Of a stretch of DNA of 5,596 nucleotides, positions 1 to 5,248 are shown one piece after another. The stretch lies in contig JALHTP010000271.1 in the NCBI GenBank assembly GCA_022865725.1, forward strand, positions 1-5,596, given 5' to 3'. Origin of the DNA: Methyloceanibacter sp. GTDB taxonomy: Bacteria; Pseudomonadota; Alphaproteobacteria; Rhizobiales; Methyloligellaceae. Position numbers and translations under genes: made by a program. Each line of letters starts with the position of its first letter. The stretch's first letter is position 1. A model generated the notes under the pieces. That model worked only from the letters and a program-made list of their open reading frames with translations, ran no database searches and was not told the DNA's origin.

Positions 1-361
1 CGGCCATCGCGTCGGCGTTCATCCGGGCCAACTGCGCCGCGAGATCGGCATCCATCCCGGCTTCAGTGAAGCTTGGGTTGGCCGGCGGCGCGGCCGGAGC
101 GATGCCCGCGAAGCCGCGCATCCCCACATTGACCGCGGCGGCGGGTTTGGGCGGGGGCGGCGGCGCCTGGGGCGGCTTGGCGGCTGGGGCCGGTTGCGGG
201 GGCGGCGCCATCTGCGCGACCGGCTCGGGCGGCATCGTGACCGGCAGCGCCTGCCAGACATGGGCGCATTTCGCGCAACGCACCTTCCGACCGTCAGGCG
301 GGAATACCGCCTGGGTCGCGTAGCGCGTCTCGCAAGCTGGGCAGATAATCAGTGTTGCCAT
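1..361 (-). CDS. Zinc-ribbon (MJ0042-type) domain protein, N-terminal part, runs off left edge
   Basis: Reading the minus strand from the ATG at 361-359 gives 120 codons without a stop before the window ends, so the C-terminus is missing. The first 36 residues form a compact zinc ribbon: Cys7-Pro-Ala-Cys10 and Cys29-Ala-Lys-Cys32, with the G-R-K-V-R-C and H-V-W signatures typical of the MJ0042-type finger found at the N-terminus of many alphaproteobacterial proteins. Residues from about 40 to 95 are a Pro/Ala-rich, low-complexity linker with a five-proline run; about 96-120 looks like the start of a more ordinary region. Family members often carry a membrane segment or DUF3426-like domain further on, which cannot be checked here. 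The gene is divergent from ftsE, a pairing I recall as recurrent in Alphaproteobacteria. No clear Shine-Dalgarno precedes the start; the start is supported by the finger beginning at once. Its function is unknown, with a regulatory or protein-binding role inferred only from the finger. Confidence 0.85.
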   Translation of the reverse strand, partial: MATLIICPACETRYATQAVFPPDGRKVRCAKCAHVWQALPVTMPPEPVAQMAPPPQPAPAAKPPQAPPPPPKPAAAVNVGMRGFAGIAPAAPPANPSFTEAGMDADLAAQLARMNADAMA

Positions 362-425
362 CGGAAAAGCCAAAATGGCCTTTTATCCTGGATTTGCCCC
401 GGGCCCCATACGCTGCCCAAACCCA

Positions 426-454
426 TTGATACCGGACCGGGAGTTCAGCATAAA
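426..454 (+). promoter_or_regulatory. Candidate sigma-70 promoter for the ftsE cluster
   Basis: A -35 like TTGATA (426-431, five of six matches to TTGACA) is followed after exactly 17 bases by a weak -10 like CATAAA (449-454, four of six to TATAAT). It lies in the divergent spacer about 40 bases before the ftsE GTG, which suits a promoter for ftsE and ftsX. The -10 box is poor, so this is an inference from spacing and the -35 box only. Confidence 0.35.
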
Positions 455-471
455 GTGCCAGTCTTCCGCAA

Positions 472-488
472 TCTTAAGAGGCTTAAGG
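472..488 (+). promoter_or_regulatory. Hairpin overlapping the ftsE ribosome-binding site
   Basis: Two copies of CTTAAG (473-478 and 482-487) are separated by AGG. Since CTTAAG is self-complementary, the RNA can fold into a 6-bp stem with a 3-base loop, or 7 bp if U472 pairs with G488. The second arm contains most of the Shine-Dalgarno AAGGA (485-489), which sits 6 bases before the GTG start. The stem could therefore lower ftsE translation, but it is AU-rich and weak, and no regulatory role is shown. Confidence 0.3.
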
Positions 489-495
489 AACACGG

Positions 496-1152
496 GTGAT
501 TCGCTTTGACAATGTCGGGCTGCGCTACGGCTCAGGACCGGAAATCTTGCGCGACGTCACCTTTCACGTGCTTCCGGGGTCCTTTCATTTCCTGACCGGA
601 CCCTCGGGAGCCGGCAAGACGACGCTTTTGCGGCTCCTTTTCATGTCGCTCAGGCCGAGCCGGGGGCTGATTTTCGTGTTCGGCGAGAACGTCACCGACC
701 TCTCGGCGAGCGGCCGGGCGGCGCTCAGGCGCCGAATCGGCATCGTCTTCCAGGATTTCCGCCTGCTCGAACACCTCACCACCTGGGAGAATGTGGCGCT
801 ACCCTTGCGGGTCATGGGAAAAAGAGAGTCCGATTATCGGGACGATGTGACCGATTTGCTGCGCTGGGTCGGGCTCGGCGACCGTATCGATTCCTACCCC
901 GAGATCCTCTCCGGCGGCGAGAAGCAGCGCGCCGCCATCGCCCGCGCCGTGATCGGCCGGCCCGAGCTCCTGCTCGCCGACGAGCCCACGGGCAATGTCG
1001 ATCCGGCCATCGGCAACCGGCTCTTGCGCCTGTTCGTCGAGCTCAACCGGCTCGGCACCTCGGTCATCATCGCGACCCACGATTATGCCTTGATGGAGCA
1101 ACTCGACGCCCCGCGCCTTGTGCTCTCCGACGGCCATGTGCAGATGAGCTGA
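496..1152 (+). CDS. ftsE: Cell division ATP-binding protein FtsE
   Basis: FtsE is the cytoplasmic ATPase of the FtsEX complex, an ABC-transporter-like machine that does not appear to transport a substrate but transmits ATP hydrolysis through FtsX to control peptidoglycan hydrolysis at the division site. The 218-residue protein has the usual length (E. coli FtsE is 222). All ABC motifs are intact: Walker A GPSGAGKT at 35-42, Q-loop Gln86 in VFQDFRLL, signature LSGGEKQR at 138-145, Walker B LLLADE at 158-163 with catalytic Glu163, D-loop NVD at 167-169, and switch His195. The GTG start at 496 is preceded by AAGGA at 485-489 (6-base spacing), and the protein begins directly with the family's I-R-F-D-N-V strand. 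ftsX starts 6 bases after the stop, so the two are surely co-transcribed. The motif set is shared with LolD/MacB-type ATPases, but the ftsX neighbour settles the name. Confidence 0.96.
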   Translation: MIRFDNVGLRYGSGPEILRDVTFHVLPGSFHFLTGPSGAGKTTLLRLLFMSLRPSRGLIFVFGENVTDLSASGRAALRRRIGIVFQDFRLLEHLTTWENVALPLRVMGKRESDYRDDVTDLLRWVGLGDRIDSYPEILSGGEKQRAAIARAVIGRPELLLADEPTGNVDPAIGNRLLRLFVELNRLGTSVIIATHDYALMEQLDAPRLVLSDGHVQMS

Positions 1153-1158
1153 ACGCAA

Positions 1159-2157
1159 GTGAACCTGCTCTCGGACATCAGGGACTATCCTTGGACGAGC
1201 CTCCTGACGGGGCTCCTGCCCGCCCGCGTCGCCGGGCTCCTGCCGGCGCGCTTCCAGAGCAAGAGCGCGCAGATCGTGCCGGCGGCCTCGATCGCCGGCA
1301 ATGCGCTGACCGTGGTGATCGCCATCATGTCCTTCCTCGCCTGCCTTACCGCGGGCGCCGTCTACATGGTCAACCAATCGGCCAATGCCTGGGTCAACGA
1401 CATCGCCAGCGAGATCACGGTGGAGCTCGACCCCATCAACACCGCCGACATCGAGAAGAAGATGACGCTCGTCTCGCTGTTCCTGGCCAAGCAGGAGGGC
1501 ATCACGCGGGTGAAGCCGCTCACCGCCGACGACAGCGCCAAGCTGCTCGAGCCGTGGCTAGGCAATACGAGCGCGCTTGCCGCGCTGCCCATCCCCCGCC
1601 TGATCGCGGTGGAGATCGACCGCTCGAGCCCGCCCGACATCCCGCTCATCACGACGGCGCTGTCGCAGAATTTCGAAGGCGTCACGCTCGACGATCACCG
1701 GCGCTGGCAGGCCGAGATCCGCGCGCTGACCCGCTCGGCCGCGCTCGGCGGGATCGCCGTGCTGTCGCTCGTCGCCGCCGCAACCATCGCCATCATCATC
1801 TCGGCGACACGCAGCGCCATGGCCTCGAACCGGGAGATCATCGAGGTGCTGCATTTCGTCGGCGCCAACGAGCGCTTCATCAGCCGCGAGTTCGAGCGCC
1901 ACTTTTTGGGGTTAGGCGTCCGCGCCGCGACGATCGGCGCGCTCTCCGCGGCGCTGGCCTTCCTGCTGCTGCCGCTGACGATGCACATGCTGGGCGGCGG
2001 GGTAGTCACCGCCGCCGATACGCAAAGGCTGGTCGGTTCGGGCGAGCTCGACCTTTGGGGCTATTTCCTCTGCGTGCTGGTGGTCGTCGTCGTGGCCTCG
2101 CTCTGCATGATCACCTCGCGGCTCGGCGTGATCCGCGTGCTCAAGTCCTACGCCTGA
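1159..2157 (+). CDS. ftsX: Cell division membrane protein FtsX
   Basis: FtsX is the inner-membrane partner of FtsE; its extracytoplasmic domain recruits or activates cell-wall hydrolases or their activators. The 332-residue sequence has the expected four-helix layout: a cytoplasmic N-terminus of about 47 residues, TM1 about 48-72, an extracytoplasmic domain of about 120 residues (73-195), TM2 about 196-217, a cytoplasmic loop with the family's E-I-I-E-V-L-H-F-V-G-A segment (226-236), TM3 about 250-279, TM4 about 299-318, and a short basic tail ending I-R-V-L-K-S-Y-A. The GTG start at 1159 lies 6 bases after the ftsE stop and has no strong Shine-Dalgarno, which suggests translational coupling to ftsE. 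The N-terminal tail contains a small internal echo (L-L-P-A-R at 19-23 and 27-31). No cognate activator such as EnvC is encoded in this window. Confidence 0.94.
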   Translation: MNLLSDIRDYPWTSLLTGLLPARVAGLLPARFQSKSAQIVPAASIAGNALTVVIAIMSFLACLTAGAVYMVNQSANAWVNDIASEITVELDPINTADIEKKMTLVSLFLAKQEGITRVKPLTADDSAKLLEPWLGNTSALAALPIPRLIAVEIDRSSPPDIPLITTALSQNFEGVTLDDHRRWQAEIRALTRSAALGGIAVLSLVAAATIAIIISATRSAMASNREIIEVLHFVGANERFISREFERHFLGLGVRAATIGALSAALAFLLLPLTMHMLGGGVVTAADTQRLVGSGELDLWGYFLCVLVVVVVASLCMITSRLGVIRVLKSYA

Positions 2158-2162
2158 CGCCT

Positions 2163-2175
2163 TTTGTCTGACAAA
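2163..2175. promoter_or_regulatory. 13-base perfect palindrome in the ftsX to DUF218 spacer
   Basis: TTTGTC (2163-2168) and GACAAA (2170-2175) are perfect inverted arms around one central T, 6 bases after the ftsX stop codon. The 95-base spacer (2158-2252) is longer than the other gaps in the cluster, so an operator or internal promoter could lie here. No convincing -35/-10 pair was found. The arms are too short and lack a T-run, so it is not a convincing intrinsic terminator. A binding role is speculative. Confidence 0.25.
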
Positions 2176-2252
2176 GACCTCAGTAAAGCCGGTTTCACGC
2201 GCACCCGATTTGTGCCTATTCTTGCGCCCGCTTAGCAGCCGTGGAGTAAGCC

Positions 2253-2936
2253 GTGAGGGAGGAAGCGGTCGAAAGACCAGGCCGGTTCAGCGGTTTCCTG
2301 GGCGGCGTACGGCTCATCTTCGATGCATGCTTGTTCGCCTTGGTGCTGCTGATCATCGGCTTCATCGTGTTTGCCAACAGCATCGAGCGCGAGCATGCCG
2401 TGCCGCAGCAATCGGCCGACGGCATCGCCGTGCTCACCGGCGGCGTGGCCCGTATCGATGCGGCGATGAAGCTGCTGGCCGACGGCAAGGCGAAGCGCGT
2501 CCTCATTACCGGTGTCAATCGCACCACGACGACGGAGGAGCTGAAGGACCTCGCGAGCCAAGGCGACCAATATTTCACCTGCTGCGTCGACATCGACAAG
2601 GAAGCGCGCAACACCATCGACAACGCCACCGAGACCAGCGAATGGGTGGCGCTCCACCGTTACGGCTCGATCATCGTGGTGACCTCGAACTACCACATGC
2701 CGCGGGCGCTGGCCGAACTTGCCCGGGTCATGCCGGGGGTCACGCTGATGCCCTATTCGGTGGTCGACAACAATGTGCATCTCGACCGCTGGTGGACCTA
2801 TCCCGGCACGACCAAGCTCTTGCTCTCCGAATATCTGAAATATCTGCCGGCGCTAGGGCGGCTCGGCGCGACCGGTCTCGCGCGCATGTTGCTGTCGGGT
2901 GGCAGGACCGGCCCCGCCGACATGCCCGAGCCGTAA
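2253..2936 (+). CDS. YdcF/SanA/ElyC-type DUF218 membrane-anchored protein
   Basis: This 227-residue protein belongs to the DUF218 (YdcF-like) group, whose E. coli members SanA and ElyC affect envelope integrity; the biochemical activity is not settled. One N-terminal membrane helix (about 20-42) follows a short charged tail, so the domain probably faces the periplasm. The domain shows family landmarks: D-G-I-A-V-L-T-G-G at 56-64 with Arg67, K-R-V-L-I-T-G at 81-87, the E-A-R-N-T-x-x-N-A motif at 117-125, and V-T-S-N-Y-H-M-P-R-A at 143-152. There is an adjacent Cys110-Cys111 pair. The GTG start at 2253 is supported by GGAG at 2243-2246 (6-base spacing). The gene sits between ftsX and plsC, with 15 bases to plsC, which supports co-transcription with plsC and a role in envelope growth. 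Family assignment is firm; function is inferred from context. Confidence 0.88.
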   Translation: MREEAVERPGRFSGFLGGVRLIFDACLFALVLLIIGFIVFANSIEREHAVPQQSADGIAVLTGGVARIDAAMKLLADGKAKRVLITGVNRTTTTEELKDLASQGDQYFTCCVDIDKEARNTIDNATETSEWVALHRYGSIIVVTSNYHMPRALAELARVMPGVTLMPYSVVDNNVHLDRWWTYPGTTKLLLSEYLKYLPALGRLGATGLARMLLSGGRTGPADMPEP

Positions 2937-2951
2937 AGGTATAGAGCCCGC

Positions 2952-3683
2952 ATGGCGCGCTCGCTGCTCTTCAATGTCCTGTTCTATGTGACGACGACCT
3001 TGTTCGTCGTGCTGGGCAGCCCGCTTTTGTTCGGGCCTCGGCGCTGGGCCATGGCGGCGCTCGCGATCCACGGGCGCTTCGAGCTTTGGCTGCTCAAGCT
3101 GATCGTCGGAACGACGTTCGAAGTCCGCGGCAGGGAGAAGCTGCCGAAAGGCGCCTGCCTCGTCGCCTCCAAGCATCAATCGGCATGGGAGACTTTCGCG
3201 CTCATCCCGCTCTTCCGCGATCCCGCTCTGCTGATGAAGCGCGAGCTGTTCTGGATCCCGTTCCATGGCTGGTTCTCGCGCAAATTCGAGATGATCCCAG
3301 TCGACCGCGACAAGGGACCGGCCGCGCTTCGCCGCATGCTGCGCGAGGCGAAATCCCGCATCGCCGACGGGCGCGAGATCATCATCTTCCCCGAGGGGAC
3401 GCGACGCGCTCCCGGCGCGCCGCCGGACTACAAGACGGGGGTGATTCTTCTCTATGCGGCGCTCGGCGTTCCTTGCGTGCCGGTGGCGCTGAATTCGGGA
3501 GTGTTTTGGTCGAGGCGAAGCCTCACGCGCCGGCCGGGCACCATCGTGGTCGAGTTCCTCGATCCCATCCCGCCGGGGCTGCCCAGGGATGAATTCCTGG
3601 CGCGCCTGACCACGGCCATCGAGACCGCCTCAAACCGCCTTTTGGCGGAAGCCGAAGAGCAAGGAACAGGCGCGTTGGCATAG
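2952..3683 (+). CDS. plsC: 1-acyl-sn-glycerol-3-phosphate acyltransferase (PlsC family)
   Basis: The protein probably transfers an acyl group to the sn-2 position of lysophosphatidic acid to make phosphatidic acid, the precursor of membrane phospholipids, at the inner face of the cytoplasmic membrane. The 243 residues have the normal family length. A hydrophobic N-terminus (about 5-27) anchors it. Acyltransferase block I is K-H-Q-S-A-W-E-T (74-81) with catalytic His75; the usual HX4D reads HX4E (Glu80), a variant I know from other proteobacterial PlsC proteins. Block II is around K-R-E-L-F-W-I-P-F-H-G-W (96-107), with P-V-D-R at 116-119; block III is F-P-E-G-T-R (146-151); block IV is V-P-V-A-L-N-S-G (176-183). 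The ATG at 2952 has only a distant AAAGG (2935-2939) that overlaps the stop of the preceding gene. An acyltransferase for another lipid acceptor is the main alternative. Confidence 0.9.
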   Translation: MARSLLFNVLFYVTTTLFVVLGSPLLFGPRRWAMAALAIHGRFELWLLKLIVGTTFEVRGREKLPKGACLVASKHQSAWETFALIPLFRDPALLMKRELFWIPFHGWFSRKFEMIPVDRDKGPAALRRMLREAKSRIADGREIIIFPEGTRRAPGAPPDYKTGVILLYAALGVPCVPVALNSGVFWSRRSLTRRPGTIVVEFLDPIPPGLPRDEFLARLTTAIETASNRLLAEAEEQGTGALA

Positions 3684-3700
3684 CCGTTAACCTTTGAATG

Positions 3701-3730
3701 CTTGACTAGGGCTCGGCGAGCGTTCTACCT
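3701..3730 (+). promoter_or_regulatory. Candidate promoter for the hypothetical gene at 3757
   Basis: CTTGAC (3701-3706) matches the rhizobial-type -35 consensus fully, and CTACCT (3725-3730) matches four of six positions of the CTATAT-type -10, with 18 bases between them. It lies in the 73-base spacer between plsC and the next gene and would start RNA about 20 bases before the proposed TTG start. The -35 is strong and the -10 is imperfect. Confidence 0.45.
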
Positions 3731-3756
3731 TTGTTCTTGAGATTCGTGGCACCGTC

Positions 3757-4233
3757 TTGAATTCGTCACCACTCAACCCATTTGACAGAGCACTTTACTG
3801 GTTAACGGGCCGGACCCCCATGTGGATGCGCAAAGTGGAAGTTGAGACGCCCCAATGGGGCCCGGCGGACGAGCCGGCGCTTGTCTGCTCGGAGGCAGCC
3901 TTCGCCCAGGCCTTCCACTATTGGCGCGGGGCCTCGGGCCGCCGCTATCTGCATAGCGTCTATACCCTGGTCGGCTGCCCTGCTTTGCCCCAGGCCAACT
4001 ACATCCTGGTCCGCCGCTATGAGGACGGGAGCCGGGTGGCGCTCGCCTTCGGTCAGACCAGGGACGACGCGGTCAGCCTCAATCTGGCGCATCTCCGCCA
4101 CGAGGGGGCCAAATGCGGGGCCAACGAGGTGCATATCCACCTGCTGGCCGAAAACGGCGATGCACGCGCTTTGGTGGAGGCCGACCTGGTCGGCGCCCAT
4201 ACGCGCAGGCTGGCTGCCGCCAACGCGGCCTAG
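3757..4233 (+). CDS. Conserved hypothetical protein, probable TTG start
   Basis: I do not recognise a named family, though similar unnamed proteins seem familiar from Alphaproteobacteria. As read from TTG 3757 it has 158 residues, with no signal peptide and no membrane helix, so it is probably cytoplasmic. Landmarks are an aromatic stretch F-H-Y-W-R-G (53-58), R-R-Y-L-H-S-V-Y (62-69), Cys74-Pro, a central Y-I-L-V-R-R strand (82-87), an A-V-S-L-N-L-A-H-L-R-H helix (105-115), and G-A-N-E-V-H-I-H-L-L (121-130), whose two histidines could bind metal or be structural. The tail is Ala-rich. In-frame ATGs at 3820 and 3826 are alternative starts and would give 137 or 135 residues; neither start has a clear Shine-Dalgarno. 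The candidate promoter at 3701-3730 fits the TTG start. The gene appears to be transcribed apart from plsC. Its coding status is well supported by codon pattern and composition; its function is unknown. Confidence 0.72.
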   Translation: MNSSPLNPFDRALYWLTGRTPMWMRKVEVETPQWGPADEPALVCSEAAFAQAFHYWRGASGRRYLHSVYTLVGCPALPQANYILVRRYEDGSRVALAFGQTRDDAVSLNLAHLRHEGAKCGANEVHIHLLAENGDARALVEADLVGAHTRRLAAANAA

Positions 4234-4524
4234 AGCCGCCTGCCAGACGCCGTTAGATCGCCGAGCCGACGCGGGATTGGCGGTCTGCCTCGACCCCCGA
4301 CGCGACCCTCAAGACGACGGCCGAAATTTGAGCGCTGTTGATCGCGATTGGTCCCATAAATCCTCTCGCCGCCGGGATTGCTGTCGCCATCTCAGCTTAA
4401 CAAGCCAGGCCATAGGCTGTTAACATAACGCCGGGGGGAGCGTTGCGGAACCGGCGCGGGCGGCCACCGCCACCAAATTTGCCCTTGTCCGCATCAGACT
4501 TTTATCCGCAACTGGCATGGTGCG
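4234..4524. other. Gene-poor spacer of 291 bases
   Basis: I found no supported gene here; the reading frames that cross it are shadows of the preceding gene. Near its left end, 4255-4262 can pair with 4279-4286 (8 bp including one G-U, with a 16-base loop), but no T-run follows, so a terminator for the preceding gene is not supported. An inverted repeat at 4397-4423 is listed separately. The spacer ends at the start of the disrupted radical SAM gene, and no convincing promoter for that gene was seen. Confidence 0.5.
4397..4423. repeat. Inverted repeat with GTTAA arms
   Basis: TTAACAAGCC (4397-4406) and GGCTGTTAA (4415-4423) are inverted arms that pair over 9 bp with one bulged A, leaving an 8-base loop. 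It lies about 100 bases before the start of the radical SAM remnant. There is no T-run, so it is more like an operator or RNA hairpin than a terminator. Chance occurrence cannot be excluded. Confidence 0.3.
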
Positions 4525-5194
4525 ATGGACAGCAAGCGAAAGCTGAAGACCGCCAACCGTGCGCTCTGTATGGCGCCCTGGGTAAATCTTCATGTCCGGA
4601 CGGATGGCTGCGTAACGCCCTGCTGCGAATCCTGGCAGAAACTCGGCGACATCAATAAAGAAAGGTTTGCCGAGATCTGGGACGGCCCGGAGATAACCAC
4701 GCTGCGGGCGCAGATGCTGCGCGGCGTTGGTCGAGGGCTGCCGTAAATGCTTTGAAAAGGAGACCGCGGGGGTCAAAAGCCTCCGTCAGCGTTTCAACGA
4801 ACGCGCCAAGCATCTCAGCGACCGAGCAGCGGCGCCTACGCCCGGCAAGGCAACGGCTTTGCGGTCTATTGGGACATCCGCTTCTCTAACATCTGCAACT
4901 TTCGCTGCCGCAGCTGTTGGTATGGGTCGAGCTCCCGCTGGTTCGCCGACGCCAAGGCTCTGAACCAGAAGGTGGGCGATCAAGCGATTATCCAGGGCGT
5001 CGAGGATGCCGACGGGCTGTTCGATCAGCTTGATTCGTTGCTGCCGCATATCGAGGAAATATATTTCGCCGGCGGCGAGCCGCTCCTCATGGACGAGCAC
5101 TACCGGCTTCTCGACCGGCTGGCCGAACGGGGGCTCTTCGACACGCCGCTCCGCTACAACACCAACTTTTCGGAGACACGCTACAAGGGCCGAG
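4525..5194 (+). pseudogene. Radical SAM protein with N-terminal SPASM/twitch-like region, frameshifted twice and cut by an IS
   Basis: The remnant resembles twitch-domain radical SAM proteins, iron-sulfur enzymes that cleave S-adenosylmethionine to start radical chemistry; the substrate is unknown. From ATG 4525, frame 1 gives a cysteine region: C-M-A-P-W-V-N-L-H, then D-G-C-V-T-P-C-C, then L-G-D-I-N and E-I-W. That frame hits TAA at 4744-4746. From about 4727, frame 2 continues the protein (V-E-G-C-R-K-C-F-E-K-E, then S-L-R-Q-R-F-N-E-R) to about 4830. From between about 4820 and 4857, frame 1 resumes with W-D-I-R-F-S-N and the radical SAM cluster motif C-N-F-R-C-R-S-C (CX3CX2C, 4894-4917), then the G-G-E motif (5071-5079) and Y-N-T-N-F-S. 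After Y-K-G-R the sequence turns into an IS6-type end at 5195. One base appears gained at the first shift and one lost at the second. Only about 220 residues, roughly half of a typical member, remain. No slippery site is visible, so programmed frameshifting is unlikely. Confidence 0.85.
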
Positions 5195-5215
5195 GGCTTT
5201 GTCACGTTATCGGCG
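5195..5215. repeat. Terminal inverted repeat of the IS, one copy
   Basis: The end begins GGCTTTGTCACGTTATC, similar to the ends of IS6/IS240-type elements. Only one copy lies in the window, so its length is a guess, and the partner repeat needed for proof is outside. Confidence 0.55.
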
Positions 5216-5248
5216 TTCAGTTGCAGTGACTGTAGCGGGCAACAGGCG

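Noticed and set aside
799..1377. Minus-strand open frame of 192 codons across ftsE and ftsX
   Set aside because: It is antisense to two intact, motif-complete genes and its composition is that of a GC-rich shadow frame.
3635..3648. Perfect CCGCC-TTTT-GGCGG hairpin
   Set aside because: It lies inside the plsC coding region, 33 bases before the stop codon, and is not followed by a T-run, so it is not a terminator.
3687..3694. TTAACCTT resembling a CtrA half-site
   Set aside because: It differs from TTAACCAT, and no second TTAA lies at the required spacing, so a CtrA site is not supported.
4255..4286. Stem-loop after the hypothetical gene as a possible terminator
   Set aside because: The stem is 8 bp with a G-U pair and a 16-base loop, and no T-run follows; downstream sequence is C-rich.
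4700..4760. Programmed ribosomal frameshift in the radical SAM gene
   Set aside because: No slippery heptamer or internal Shine-Dalgarno was seen near 4727, and a second opposite shift would also be needed; decay or sequence error explains both more simply.
4786..5194. Long minus-strand open frame as a separate gene
   Set aside because: It is the antisense of the radical SAM remnant read through from the transposase frame; the plus strand carries the recognisable motifs.
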